This document shows, in pieces, positions 24,905 to 34,475 of a stretch of 64,000 nt of DNA. The DNA lies in contig CAMDBI010000001.1 in the NCBI GenBank assembly GCA_945889005.1, positions 122,478 through 186,477 of the forward strand. Reading direction: 5' to 3'. The notes beneath the pieces were generated by a model. The model searched no databases. It was not told where the DNA came from and saw only the letters and a program-made list of their open reading frames with translations. Origin of the DNA: Bacteroides fragilis (GTDB taxonomy: Bacteria > Bacteroidota > Bacteroidia > Bacteroidales > DTGW01). The position numbers were made by a program, and so were the translations under genes. Every line of letters starts with the position of its first letter. Within the stretch, counting starts at the first letter, position 1.

Positions 24905-26557
24905 ATGAATTTCCGTTTTACAATTACAAAAAAAATTAGTCTGGGTTTTGGAGTTATAACTTTTATAAGTCTATTTAATTCAGCACTTATTGGTTATTAT
25001 ATCCACGAAAGTAAAAACTTAAACGATACTATTCATAAGGTATATCAACCTTCGTTGCAACACCTTAAGGAATTGAACAACGAGGTATTGGAATCAAAAA
25101 TATTGATTAAAAACTGGGTTTTTATCGAAAAAGATGATTTTACGTCGGACAAATTGCGGCTTATTGAAATAAAAGATATAAGAATTCCTTTTTTAGTTAA
25201 AGAATTAAAATCGCTTTCGACACTTTACTGGGCAAATAATGAGAAAGAAAGTATAAATGAAATAATTTCACTTTTAAACGATTCGCTAATAACGTATCAT
25301 AGCAATATTGCAAATAATCTTAATACAAAAACTGCTTATGCAGATAAGGTTTACTTGAGAGAGGTTCAACGTTTGGCAGAAGAAAGTGGAAGTATTAGTC
25401 TTTTAACAGGTATTATCAACGCCAAATTAATACTACTCATTGAATTTTATAATACAAAAGTTGATCAAACTAGAAACAGAAACGATGCACTTTATATGAA
25501 AACATTGCGCGTAGCTGTTACATTTTCTATACTATTTATTATTCTAGCTATTGTAATATCGTATTTTACCATACGAAACCTAATAAAACCTATCAATTTT
25601 ATTAAGAATACACTTATCTCGATGAGCAAAGGTATATTGCCCAACAACAAAATAAAAGAATCGAACGACGAAATAGGAGAGATGTCAGGTGCACTAAACT
25701 CATTGGTGCAAGGACTAAAAGATATTTCGGATTTTGCTACAGAAATTGGTAAAGGAAATTTTAACAGTAGTTTTACTCCATTGAGCGATAAAGACACCCT
25801 CGGCAATTCGCTGATAATGATGCGCGAAGAGTTAATAATGGCAAGCCTCGAAGACGAAAAACGCAAGAAAGAAGATAGTCAGCGTAACTGGGCTACACAA
25901 GGTATTGCTAAGTTTAGCGAAATTCTTCGTTTGAATACCGATAACCTAGGAGAGCTTTCTTACAATGTAATCAGTAATTTGGTAAACTATCTCGATGCCA
26001 ATCAGGGAGGAATGTTTATAATTACTGAAAGCAATGGGAATGAAACCCTTGAACTTACGGCTTGTTATGCCTACAACCGTAAAAAGTTTTTGGATAAAAA
26101 GATTGAAAAGGGCGAAGGTCTTGTAGGAAGATGTTTTCAGGAAAAGGAAACTATTTATATGTCAGAGATTCCGAAAGATTATATAAAAATAACTTCTGGT
26201 CTTGGCGAAGAAAATCCAAGAAGTTTATTGTTGGTTCCCCTTACCAGCAACGACGAAACATACGGAGTAATAGAACTGGCATCTTTCGCAGAGCTGGAAG
26301 TTTTTCAAATAGAGTTTGTTGAAAAGATTGCAACCAGTATAGCATCGACTATTTCGACCGTTAAAATTAATATTCAAACAAATAAGCTTTTATCACAATC
26401 GCGCCTACAAGCCGAAGAGAAATCGTCGCAAGAGGAAGAAATGCGTCAGAATATGGAGGAACTACGAGCTACTCAGGAACAGTCGGCCCGTCGCGAACAG
26501 CAACTCTTGAAAGAAGTAGAAATGCTTAAAACAGAGTTGAGTAAATATACGCTGTAA
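24905..26557 (+). CDS. Membrane sensor with HAMP and GAF domains, no kinase
   Basis: A 550-residue signal protein: membrane helix at about 9-30, extracytoplasmic four-helix-bundle-like sensor to about 198, second helix at about 202-226, HAMP at about 227-280 (LIKPINFIKNTLISMSKGIL, then SNDEIGEMSGALNSLVQGL), GAF at about 325-470 and a Gln/Glu-rich coiled coil to the end (EEMRQNMEELRATQEQSARR). It lacks a methyl-accepting signalling tip, histidine kinase, cyclase or phosphatase domain, so the output is not evident; the coiled coil with the EEMRQNMEEL motif occurs in other Bacteroidota sensors. No two-component partner is adjacent. Confidence 0.88.
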   Translation: MNFRFTITKKISLGFGVITFISLFNSALIGYYIHESKNLNDTIHKVYQPSLQHLKELNNEVLESKILIKNWVFIEKDDFTSDKLRLIEIKDIRIPFLVKELKSLSTLYWANNEKESINEIISLLNDSLITYHSNIANNLNTKTAYADKVYLREVQRLAEESGSISLLTGIINAKLILLIEFYNTKVDQTRNRNDALYMKTLRVAVTFSILFIILAIVISYFTIRNLIKPINFIKNTLISMSKGILPNNKIKESNDEIGEMSGALNSLVQGLKDISDFATEIGKGNFNSSFTPLSDKDTLGNSLIMMREELIMASLEDEKRKKEDSQRNWATQGIAKFSEILRLNTDNLGELSYNVISNLVNYLDANQGGMFIITESNGNETLELTACYAYNRKKFLDKKIEKGEGLVGRCFQEKETIYMSEIPKDYIKITSGLGEENPRSLLLVPLTSNDETYGVIELASFAELEVFQIEFVEKIATSIASTISTVKINIQTNKLLSQSRLQAEEKSSQEEEMRQNMEELRATQEQSARREQQLLKEVEMLKTELSKYTL

Positions 26558-26596
26558 ATTGTCTTTCATTTTTTACAATTCAAAATTTCATTATTG

Positions 26597-26765
26597 GGCG
26601 TCTCTAAAAACTCGATTTTTTGAGGCGGACGAATTTTTAAACCCTGAGTTTACTACTGTAAATGTGTTACACTGAGCGAAAGCCGAAGTGAGGAGTTTAA
26701 AAATGAAGTCCAACAAAGAACCCCGATGGGCTCAGCGTAGCTAAAAAGCAGTTTTTAGAGATGCC
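26597..26765. mobile_element. 169-bp MITE-like element
   Basis: Ends are inverted: GGCGTCTCTAAAAACTCG (26597-26614) versus GCAGTTTTTAGAGATGCC (26748-26765), 15 of 18 positions matching. A second inner inverted pair, ATTTTTAAAC (26633-26642) and GTTTAAAAAT (26695-26704), makes a cruciform likely. It has no coding capacity, and no target-site duplication is obvious. It fills the gap between the GAF sensor and the AraC-type regulator. Confidence 0.65.
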
Positions 26766-26799
26766 TTTTTTTCACACCCTTATGAAAAGATGAAACCTT

Positions 26800-27930
26800 A
26801 TGCCAACTATACCAACAATTATCAATGAAATAATTAATATAATCTTCTTTGCAGGAATTGTACAAGGCTTCTATTCTGCCTTTTTACTAACACATACTAA
26901 ATTGCGAAACCCTGCAAATAATTATTTAGCAATATTATTAGTTATTTTGAGTATAAGTATTATACACTCTGTGTTTGCAATACCGTATTTTAGTCAATAT
27001 CATAATACTACCTTCCATATTAAAGAACCATTATTATTACTTGTTGTACCATTTTTATGGTTTTATGTAAAGAAACTCAGTGAGCCTGATTTTAAATTTT
27101 GTAGAAAACACTTTTTGCATTTTATACCATTTTTGATAGTATTGGTTTGTAGTATTCTTCTTCTTACGAAGCATTCTGAAACTTCAGATAGCCAAAGATT
27201 TTATTCATACACTTTTGTCGTAAATATTATTCTTTATATAATAGCAGTTGGACAGTATGTTTTTTACATGGTTTATATTTTGCGACTGATTGGTATTTTT
27301 AAACAAAAAGCGTTAAATGAACTATCGAATACCGAATACATTGATCCAACCTGGCTACGAATTTTTCTTTTTACATTTTTTGCTGTATTTCTGATGCTCG
27401 TGCTAATGATGGTAATTGCTATTCACAAGCTCGAAGTAACGTATTTTAACCAGATTGTTTCATTGATATTTGCTTTGGCAATATATGTTTTGGGCTATAA
27501 AGGTTTATTCCAGCAAACTTTAATAAGTCGAGAAATCGAAATACCTTCCAAAATCATAGAAAGTACTGATAAAGAAGCCACTCCAATCCAATTAGATGAT
27601 CAATTACTAAAAAAGTTAATTGACTTTATGAAAAGCAGTAAGCCTTTTTCCGATCCTGAACTCACACTCACATCACTTGCATTACAGCTCGAAATGGGGC
27701 GTAATCAATTGTCGGAACTTATCAATAAAGGTACCGAAGGCAACTTTTACGATTTTGTAAACAAATACAGGGTAGAGGAAGTGAAACAACTTATGGAAAA
27801 CTCCAAATATAAAGATTATACGATACTTGCCATTGCTTATGAAGCAGGCTTCCCTTCCAAATCAACATTCAATAGTATTTTTAAGAAATTTACTGGTCTG
27901 ACTCCGTCGGAGTACCGAAATAGACTTTAG
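26800..27930 (+). CDS. AraC-family regulator with multi-helix membrane domain
   Basis: A 376-residue membrane-bound transcription regulator. The N-terminal 240 residues contain about seven hydrophobic helices (first near 14-30), of the sensor type fused to AraC HTH domains in many Bacteroidota. The C-terminal AraC domain is at about 275-375, with FYDFVNKYRVEEVKQLM and the second HTH ending in FKKFTGLTPSEYRNRL. It is immediately followed on the same strand by a TonB receptor and a DUF4249 lipoprotein, which it plausibly controls; the ligand is unknown. Confidence 0.9.
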   Translation: MPTIPTIINEIINIIFFAGIVQGFYSAFLLTHTKLRNPANNYLAILLVILSISIIHSVFAIPYFSQYHNTTFHIKEPLLLLVVPFLWFYVKKLSEPDFKFCRKHFLHFIPFLIVLVCSILLLTKHSETSDSQRFYSYTFVVNIILYIIAVGQYVFYMVYILRLIGIFKQKALNELSNTEYIDPTWLRIFLFTFFAVFLMLVLMMVIAIHKLEVTYFNQIVSLIFALAIYVLGYKGLFQQTLISREIEIPSKIIESTDKEATPIQLDDQLLKKLIDFMKSSKPFSDPELTLTSLALQLEMGRNQLSELINKGTEGNFYDFVNKYRVEEVKQLMENSKYKDYTILAIAYEAGFPSKSTFNSIFKKFTGLTPSEYRNRL

Positions 27931-28044
27931 TAAACGCAATAAAATCAAAAGTATATGAATTTTGTTGTCCGAAAGGGTATTTTCGGACGTCCAGACTTTG
28001 TTTTCGCAATACGTTTGCTTCGTCAAATTAAAAAATGTAAAACG

Positions 28045-30366
28045 ATGAAGCAAATTTTCTTTTCACTAATGATTTTTTTATCGCTATCTGCGTTCGGACA
28101 AACCTATACGCTTTGCGGATATGTTACCGATCTGGCTAATGGCGAGAGTCTGATAGGGGTGAATATTGTGGCAACTGAAACGAATAGGGGAGTTGTTACC
28201 AATACCTATGGATTCTATTCGCTGAGTGTGCCTTCCGGAAACTATCGGGTACTATTGTCCTATATAGGATATGAGTCGCTCGATACTACACTGAACCTAA
28301 GGGGAAATATTTTGCTTAATGTTTCTCTTAAAGAGAAAACTCAGAAACTTGAGGAAGTTGTAGTAGTTGCTAACAATAACAGTGAAAAAGTCCGAAAAAC
28401 CGGGATGGGTTTTGAAACCCTCACCATGAAAAACATTTCTAACCTACCTGCAGTTTTGGGAGAAAGCGATGTTTTGAAAGCAATACAACTTATGCCTGGT
28501 GTTCAGCCTGCTGGCGAAGGAAGTTCAGGGTTTAATGTTCGTGGCGGAAACTACGATCAAAACCTTCTATTGCTCGACGAAGCTGTGGTTTACAATCCCG
28601 GCCATATAGCTGGTATTATATCGGTTTTTAACGACGATGCTATTAATTCCATGACTCTTTACAAAGGCACTATGCCTGCAGAATATGGTGGAAGGGCTTC
28701 GTCGGTTCTCGATATTTCGATGAAAGAAGGGAATAACAAAAAATTTAGCGGTAAAGGTTCAGTTGGTCTAATAGCTTCAAAACTAGCTATAGAGGGCCCG
28801 TTGATAAAAGATAAATCTTCGTTTCTTGTCTCAGCTCGTCGATCTACCATCGATCTAATTACTAAACCTATTTTGAAAATGCATGGTGGCTCAATGAAAA
28901 ACGATAATTATTATTTCTATGACCTAAATGCAAAAATCAATTACAAGTTCTCAGATAAAGATCGCTTGTTTTTCAGCAACTATATAGGCCGCGATGTATT
29001 TGTTTTTGGCACCGACGATAATCGTTTTAAGTTAGATATTCCATGGGGAAACCTCACTTCGACACTCAGATGGAATCACTTGTTTTCTGATAAGTTATTT
29101 ATGAATGTTTCGATTATACACAATGGCTTTTATAGAGATATGACCACTACACAGGACGGTTTTTTGGAAACTAAAAATTCGAAAATTTCAGACCAATCGC
29201 TTAAAGCAGATTTAACATGGTATACTTCTTATAATCACCGCATTAAAATTGGCGGACAGGCAATAAATCACTTGTTTACAACAGAGTACAACAATGCTCT
29301 CGAAAAGCGGCGAGGAGCTGAGGCTAGTGCATTTATCCTCGACGAATTTGATTTTGGAAGCCGTTGGCGTTTTAATATAGGAGTTCGCTTTAATCAATTC
29401 AATTTTATGGGGGAATATGATGAATATAGTAATAATCAAAACAAAGAACCTGTGCAGCTTATAAAGAGTTACGATAAGTTTGAAACTGTTAAAACATACA
29501 GAAATATTGAACCTCGATTGAATGTTAGATATATGATAAACGAAAAATCATCTGTCAAATTAGCCTATACACAAAATAGCCAATTTGTGCATCTTATATC
29601 TAATTCGGGTTCAGTTTTACCGCTCGATTTTTGGGTACCAAGTACTAAACTTGTTGAACCACAATGGTCAAACCAATTCTCAATCGGTTACTCGTTGAAT
29701 ATGTATAAGGATATGTTATTATTTACAGCCGAAGCTTATGGAAAAAGTATGGAGAAGCTCATTGAATTTGGCGATGACTTTGTGCCTTCGTACACCAATA
29801 ATTCGGAACTTAATTATGTATTTGGCGATGGAATGTCGCATGGACTTGAACTGATGCTTAAGAAAAACACAGGAAAACTGCAAGGATGGATAGGTTATAC
29901 CTTTTCAAATACCAACCGAACATTTGCCGATTTGAATGAAGGGAAAGCGTTTTCGGCTAATACCGATATTCGTAACGATTTATCGGTAGTTGCAATATAT
30001 GATTTTAACGAACATTGGACATTTGGAATGGACTTTGTTTTCAAGTCGGGTAAGCCATTTACCATTCCAACATCGAGATTTTACATGGATGGCGAGCTGG
30101 TGGACCAATATACAACCAGAAACAATGTTCGATTACCAGCATACAATCGGCTAGATATTTCGGCCACATACAAACCAACTACAAAAAGCAAAAGTTATAA
30201 AAGTGAATGGGTATTTGGCATTTTCAATGTTTATAACCGCATGAATCCAACATTCGTATATTTTGAAAATGAGGGGACAACTTTAGAAAACAATTTTGTT
30301 ACAAAAACCAAATCTGTTACACTTTTGCCGTTTATGCCATCTATTTCTTATAAGTTTAATTTTTAA
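28045..30366 (+). CDS. TonB-dependent receptor paired with DUF4249 protein
   Basis: A 773-residue outer-membrane receptor. I chose the ATG at 28045, which gives a standard signal peptide (MKQIFFSLMIFLSLSAFGQ); the frame is open to 27955 but the added 30 residues are Arg/Lys-rich and unlike a signal. Then a carboxypeptidase-regulatory-like domain (about 21-105, LCGYVTDLANGESLIGVNIV), a plug at about 115-225 (GFNVRGGNYDQNLLLLDEAV) and a 22-strand-type barrel ending in SYKFNF. No STN domain, so it does not signal through FecR. The DUF4249 gene follows by 11 bases; such pairs are common in Bacteroidota and probably bring in an unidentified nutrient. Confidence 0.93.
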   Translation: MKQIFFSLMIFLSLSAFGQTYTLCGYVTDLANGESLIGVNIVATETNRGVVTNTYGFYSLSVPSGNYRVLLSYIGYESLDTTLNLRGNILLNVSLKEKTQKLEEVVVVANNNSEKVRKTGMGFETLTMKNISNLPAVLGESDVLKAIQLMPGVQPAGEGSSGFNVRGGNYDQNLLLLDEAVVYNPGHIAGIISVFNDDAINSMTLYKGTMPAEYGGRASSVLDISMKEGNNKKFSGKGSVGLIASKLAIEGPLIKDKSSFLVSARRSTIDLITKPILKMHGGSMKNDNYYFYDLNAKINYKFSDKDRLFFSNYIGRDVFVFGTDDNRFKLDIPWGNLTSTLRWNHLFSDKLFMNVSIIHNGFYRDMTTTQDGFLETKNSKISDQSLKADLTWYTSYNHRIKIGGQAINHLFTTEYNNALEKRRGAEASAFILDEFDFGSRWRFNIGVRFNQFNFMGEYDEYSNNQNKEPVQLIKSYDKFETVKTYRNIEPRLNVRYMINEKSSVKLAYTQNSQFVHLISNSGSVLPLDFWVPSTKLVEPQWSNQFSIGYSLNMYKDMLLFTAEAYGKSMEKLIEFGDDFVPSYTNNSELNYVFGDGMSHGLELMLKKNTGKLQGWIGYTFSNTNRTFADLNEGKAFSANTDIRNDLSVVAIYDFNEHWTFGMDFVFKSGKPFTIPTSRFYMDGELVDQYTTRNNVRLPAYNRLDISATYKPTTKSKSYKSEWVFGIFNVYNRMNPTFVYFENEGTTLENNFVTKTKSVTLLPFMPSISYKFNF

Positions 30367-30377
30367 AAAATCATATT

Positions 30378-31244
30378 ATGAAAAATATTATAATAGCAGC
30401 TATTACATTGTTAGTAATTCTAAGTTCTTGCGAAAAAGAAATTGATTTAGATATGCCAGACTACACACCATCTGTGGTGGTTGAAGGTTTTATTATAAAC
30501 AACAGAGCTCCGGTAGTAATCCTTACCAACAATGTGAAGTATGTTTCCGAAGCAGGTAAGGAGCTTTACGAACAAAGCTTTATACACAATGCCGTTATAA
30601 CTATCGATGTTGAAGGATATACTACTGATACTCTGGTTGAGATTTCCCAAACTGATACTCAAACCGGCTTACAAACTTCGATATATACTTCTGCCAAACT
30701 TAAAGGTGAAGTTGGGAAAAGCTATACTTTAACAATTAAAACTGGGGGTAAAACTTATACAGCTTTGGCAACTATTCCTAAAACAGTAGAAATTACAGAA
30801 ATATGGTACGAAAATCATCCTGAAGCAGCCAATGATAGTTTTAAAACCGTTTGGATAAAAATACTAGACCCTTTAGAAATCAATTATTATCGTTATACTT
30901 CGGAAGTAAATGGACAACATGGAGCACAACCGGAAATTTCTACAGTAAGTGACAAAGGCTTTAATGGTAAAGAATACAAGAAAGCCATTGATAGCGGACT
31001 GGCTAATGAAGAACAGGATATGCATGGCGGAGTGTCGGGTTATTATACAATTGGCGATACAATAACTGTAAAATGGGCAAATGTTGAAAAATCGAATTAC
31101 GATGCATGGGCAACTATTGATTTTAAACGAACGCAAAGCAAAAATCCATTTATGAGTCCTACTCGTATAGTTGGCAATATTAAAGGGTGTTTGGGCTACT
31201 GGAGCGGTATGGGAGTATGTGAAAAGTCAATAGTGTTAAAGTAA
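30378..31244 (+). CDS. DUF4249 lipoprotein
   Basis: A 288-residue lipoprotein: the signal peptide ends in LVILSSC, with the lipidated Cys at about 18 followed by Glu-Lys-Glu and a run of acidic residues typical of export to the surface. The first domain is an immunoglobulin-like fold beginning with YTPSVVVEGFIINNRAPVVI, characteristic of DUF4249. It is the last gene of the receptor pair and is followed by a bidirectional terminator. Likely the surface-exposed partner or lid of the TonB receptor. Confidence 0.9.
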   Translation: MKNIIIAAITLLVILSSCEKEIDLDMPDYTPSVVVEGFIINNRAPVVILTNNVKYVSEAGKELYEQSFIHNAVITIDVEGYTTDTLVEISQTDTQTGLQTSIYTSAKLKGEVGKSYTLTIKTGGKTYTALATIPKTVEITEIWYENHPEAANDSFKTVWIKILDPLEINYYRYTSEVNGQHGAQPEISTVSDKGFNGKEYKKAIDSGLANEEQDMHGGVSGYYTIGDTITVKWANVEKSNYDAWATIDFKRTQSKNPFMSPTRIVGNIKGCLGYWSGMGVCEKSIVLK

Positions 31245-31304
31245 AAAAAACATAGCTTGATTCTTTATAGAAAGTAATCATTCACATTTTTGCTTGATAA
31301 GTAA

Positions 31305-31334
31305 AAAAAGCTGCCCGTTTTCGAGCAGCTTTTT
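31305..31334. terminator. Bidirectional terminator between DUF4249 and pntB
   Basis: AAAAAGCTGC and GCAGCTTTTT form the stem around CCGTTTTCGA, with T-rich flanks in both directions. The two convergent genes end on either side. Confidence 0.85.
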
Positions 31335-31353
31335 CATTTTATTATCTAAAATA

Positions 31354-32781
31354 TTATAATCCTTTTACTTCGCTAACAAGCTTTTGCAAGGTGGCTTTTG
31401 CGTCGCCAAAGAGCATACGAGTTTTGTCGTGGAAGAATAGCATGTTTTCGATAGCAGCGTAACCTTTACCCATACCACGTTTCATTACAATCACGTTTTT
31501 AGATTCGTGTGCTTTGATTATAGGCATGCCGTAAATAGGGCTTCCTGGGTCGTCCTGAGCAGCAGGGTTCACTACATCGTTGGCTCCAATTATAACAACC
31601 ACGTCGGTATTTGGCATATCGGGGTTGATATCGTCCATTTCTACGAGTTTGTCGTAAGAGACATCTGCTTCAGCCAACAACACGTTCATGTGACCAGGCA
31701 TACGGCCAGCAACTGGGTGAATGGCATAGCGAACTTCAACACCTTTTTCTTCAAGGAGTTTTTCGAGTTCGTGACAAAGGTGCTGTGCTTGTGCTACAGC
31801 TAATCCATAACCAGGAACAATAACCACTTTTTGCGAATAGCTCAACAGTATAGCCGAGTCGCTAAGAGTAATTTCTTTAATGGTTCCGCCTTCCTGATTG
31901 GAAGCTTGACTATCGCCACCAAATGCACCAATAATAACATTGAGCAGTGAACGGTTCATAGCTTTACACATGAGAACTGTAAGAATAGTACCTGCAGAAC
32001 CAACAAGTATACCACCAGTTAACATAGCCTGGTTGTTGTAAAGGAAACCTCCGGTTGCAGCTGCAATACCAGTAAAAGAATTGAGCAACGAAATAACCAC
32101 CGGCATATCGGCACCTCCAATAGGCATTACAAACAACACCCCATATATTGCGGCGACTCCAAGTAGTATATATACTGCTAACATTGCATCGTGTGGGTTT
32201 ACAGCCGACCCCATGTTCATAATATAGGCTACAAATCCGATAATCAATATCAATATACCTATGTTTATATAGCTAAGCATTTTAGAACGAATATCGCCAA
32301 TGCGGCCATCGAGTTTGCCAAAAGCAATCATACTTCCGGTAAATGAAACCGTACCAATGACCAGTCCTACCAAAATGCTAAGCACTTCGCCCGACATCAT
32401 ATTGGCAGTTTCTGTGCCATGTCCTATATGAGGAAACTCCATAATGGCTATCAATGCAGCACATGCACCACCCATACCGTTAAAAAGTGAAACTAGTTGG
32501 GGCATAGCAGTCATCTTGACACGCTTGGCAACCACCCAGCCAATAACAGTACCCACGGCTAATGCAGCTACAATATAAGCTATATTGCCAATAGATTCTC
32601 CATCTTTTTTGTGAAACAAGATGGTAGTAGCAATTGCCAAAACCATACCAAAGGCAGCTACAATATTACCTTTACGGGCAGTTTCGGGGTGGCTGAGCAT
32701 TTTCAAACCAAAAATAAAACATACCGATGCTATTATATAGCTGATTTCGAGTATGCTTAATCCAAAATTAAATTGTTCCAT
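31354..32781 (-). CDS. pntB: NAD(P) transhydrogenase subunit beta
   Basis: A 475-residue inner-membrane subunit that carries part of the proton channel and the NADP(H)-binding domain III. About eight or nine helices fill residues 5-270; the soluble domain has VVIVPGYGLAVAQAQH (about 320-335), the GANDVVNPAA block and KRGMGKGYAA, which bind NADP. The enzyme couples hydride transfer from NADH to NADP+ to proton entry. Last gene of the pntAA-pntAB-pntB order on the minus strand. Confidence 0.97.
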   Translation of the reverse strand: MEQFNFGLSILEISYIIASVCFIFGLKMLSHPETARKGNIVAAFGMVLAIATTILFHKKDGESIGNIAYIVAALAVGTVIGWVVAKRVKMTAMPQLVSLFNGMGGACAALIAIMEFPHIGHGTETANMMSGEVLSILVGLVIGTVSFTGSMIAFGKLDGRIGDIRSKMLSYINIGILILIIGFVAYIMNMGSAVNPHDAMLAVYILLGVAAIYGVLFVMPIGGADMPVVISLLNSFTGIAAATGGFLYNNQAMLTGGILVGSAGTILTVLMCKAMNRSLLNVIIGAFGGDSQASNQEGGTIKEITLSDSAILLSYSQKVVIVPGYGLAVAQAQHLCHELEKLLEEKGVEVRYAIHPVAGRMPGHMNVLLAEADVSYDKLVEMDDINPDMPNTDVVVIIGANDVVNPAAQDDPGSPIYGMPIIKAHESKNVIVMKRGMGKGYAAIENMLFFHDKTRMLFGDAKATLQKLVSEVKGL

Positions 32782-32858
32782 AATTTTTTAATTTTTCACC
32801 AATCACTAAATTGCTTTTAATATCAGCAATTTGTCATTAGTCATTTGTCATTTGTAAT

Positions 32859-33164
32859 TTATTTCTTTTTCTTTTTAAACATTTCGAGCATTCGGTCAGT
32901 AACAACAAAGCCCCCAACAACATTGAGAGTTCCAAGTACAACAGCAAAAAATCCCAATACCAATGGGACAATACCGATTGCATGACCCATAACGATAATG
33001 GCTCCGATAATTACAACTCCATGAATGGCATTGGCTCCCGACATTAATGGTGTGTGAAGCACAGCCGGAACGTGCGAAATAACTTCGATACCCAACAATA
33101 CCGATAGTATGATGGTAAATATCGCTTCTCTGTATTCGTAAATAAATGAAAGTATTTGTTCCAT
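32859..33164 (-). CDS. pntAB: NAD(P) transhydrogenase alpha subunit, membrane part
   Basis: A 101-residue protein with three or four helices, equal to the C-terminal membrane portion of a full-length E. coli-type PntA, here a separate gene. The motif VISHVPAVLHTPLMSGANAI matches the conserved start of domain II. It sits between pntAA and pntB, separated by 189 and 77 bases, with repeats in both gaps. Confidence 0.93.
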   Translation of the reverse strand: MEQILSFIYEYREAIFTIILSVLLGIEVISHVPAVLHTPLMSGANAIHGVVIIGAIIVMGHAIGIVPLVLGFFAVVLGTLNVVGGFVVTDRMLEMFKKKKK

Positions 33165-33228
33165 ATTTTTTGTTTTAATTGACTATAAATTTGTCATTAG
33201 TAATTCATTTAAAAAATAATTTATAAAT

Positions 33229-33321
33229 ATTTGGGCTAAAGCCCACAGTTGAGTTTTTTCATTGCCGTCGGTTTAAACCGACGACAATGAAATGTGCTGT
33301 ATATTAGGCTTTAGCCAAAAT
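33229..33321. repeat. Nested palindromic intergenic element
   Basis: Outer arms ATTTGGGCTAAAGCC (33229-33243) and GGCTTTAGCCAAAAT (33307-33321) enclose a long inner palindrome centred on CCGTCGGTTTAAACCGACG (near 33265-33285, flanked by CATTG and CAATG). It separates pntAA from pntAB. A shorter relative of the outer arm occurs near 37880. Confidence 0.75.
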
Positions 33322-33353
33322 TGTATTGAACTAATGTCATTTGTAATCCTTAA

Positions 33354-34475
33354 TTAAATAAGTTGTTTATATCGTTCGTTAACAATTTGTCCTTGGTGCG
33401 TAATGCAAGTACCTTTTACCAGTTCGTCGTTGAAATCGATAGTCAAATTACCATCCTTGTCAATCAACAGTTTAAGGAAATTGATAAGGTTGTTTCCAAA
33501 CATTTTGCTGGCATCTGTTGGCATTATCGATGGGTAGTCCGATTTTCCGACGATAGAAACTTGATTAACCACGATTGTTTTGTCGTTTTGAGTCAATTCG
33601 CAGTTGCCACCGGTAGAAGCAGCAAGGTCTATAACGATTGAGCCGGCACGCATGGCTTCTACAGTGTGCTTTTGGAGTAGAATAGGAGCCTTTTTGCCGG
33701 GTATTTGTGCCGTGCAAATAACCACATCGGCATCTTTGGCATGGTTGTGAATAAGCTGTCGTTGTTTTTCTTTGAATTCTTCGGTTTGTTCAACGGCATA
33801 GCCACCTGCGGTTTTTTCGTCGCGGGCACCTTCCACTTCAATAAACTTGCCGCCCAAACTTTTTACTTCTTCTTTTACAGCTGCACGAACATCGAATACT
33901 TCAACAATAGCTCCCAGTTTTCGCGACGAAGCAACAGCTTGCAAACCAGCTACTCCAGCACCAAGTATCAATACTTTTGCAGGTTTAATAGTACCGGCAG
34001 CCGACATAAACATAGGGAAGAATCGTGGTAAATGCAATGCAGCATCTAGTACTGCTTTGTAACCCGAAACCGTTGCCATCGACGAAAGTATATCCATTGC
34101 TTGACCACGAGTGGTACGGGGAATAAAATCGAGGCTAAATGCAGATACGCCTTGAGTAGCCAATTTGTTTACCAATTCTTTATTTGCCAAGGGGTTGAGA
34201 CCCCCAATTATAAGTTGTCCACTTTTAAATGCCGAGACTTCTGATTCCTCGGGAGCAGCCACTTTAACAATTAAATCGGCTTTTGAAATTACTTCTGCAC
34301 GATTTGCAATACTTGCTCCGGCTTTCTGATAGTCGGCATCCGATGAAAATGCAGTTGTACCAGCTCCCGATTCAACTATGATTTCAGCTTTTAGTTTTAT
34401 TAACTGAGCAACTCCTTCGGGCAGTAGGGCTACCCTTTTCTCAGTTAAAGATTCTTTAATTACACCTATTATCAT
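33354..34475 (-). CDS. pntAA: NAD(P) transhydrogenase alpha subunit, NAD-binding part
   Basis: A 373-residue soluble domain I. It resembles alanine dehydrogenase: N-terminal ESLTEKRVALLPEGVAQL, the RTTRGQAMDILSSMATVSGY segment near 128-147, and a Rossmann motif ILGAGVAGLQA near 170-180. Binds NAD(H) and passes hydride to domain III of PntB. First gene of the three-gene transhydrogenase locus; the split alpha subunit is the form seen in Rhodospirillum and many Bacteroidota. Confidence 0.96.
   Translation of the reverse strand: MIIGVIKESLTEKRVALLPEGVAQLIKLKAEIIVESGAGTTAFSSDADYQKAGASIANRAEVISKADLIVKVAAPEESEVSAFKSGQLIIGGLNPLANKELVNKLATQGVSAFSLDFIPRTTRGQAMDILSSMATVSGYKAVLDAALHLPRFFPMFMSAAGTIKPAKVLILGAGVAGLQAVASSRKLGAIVEVFDVRAAVKEEVKSLGGKFIEVEGARDEKTAGGYAVEQTEEFKEKQRQLIHNHAKDADVVICTAQIPGKKAPILLQKHTVEAMRAGSIVIDLAASTGGNCELTQNDKTIVVNQVSIVGKSDYPSIMPTDASKMFGNNLINFLKLLIDKDGNLTIDFNDELVKGTCITHQGQIVNERYKQLI

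Noticed and set aside
27955..28044. 30-residue extension of the second TonB receptor
   Set aside because: The extension precedes a perfect signal peptide starting at 28045 and is positively charged throughout.
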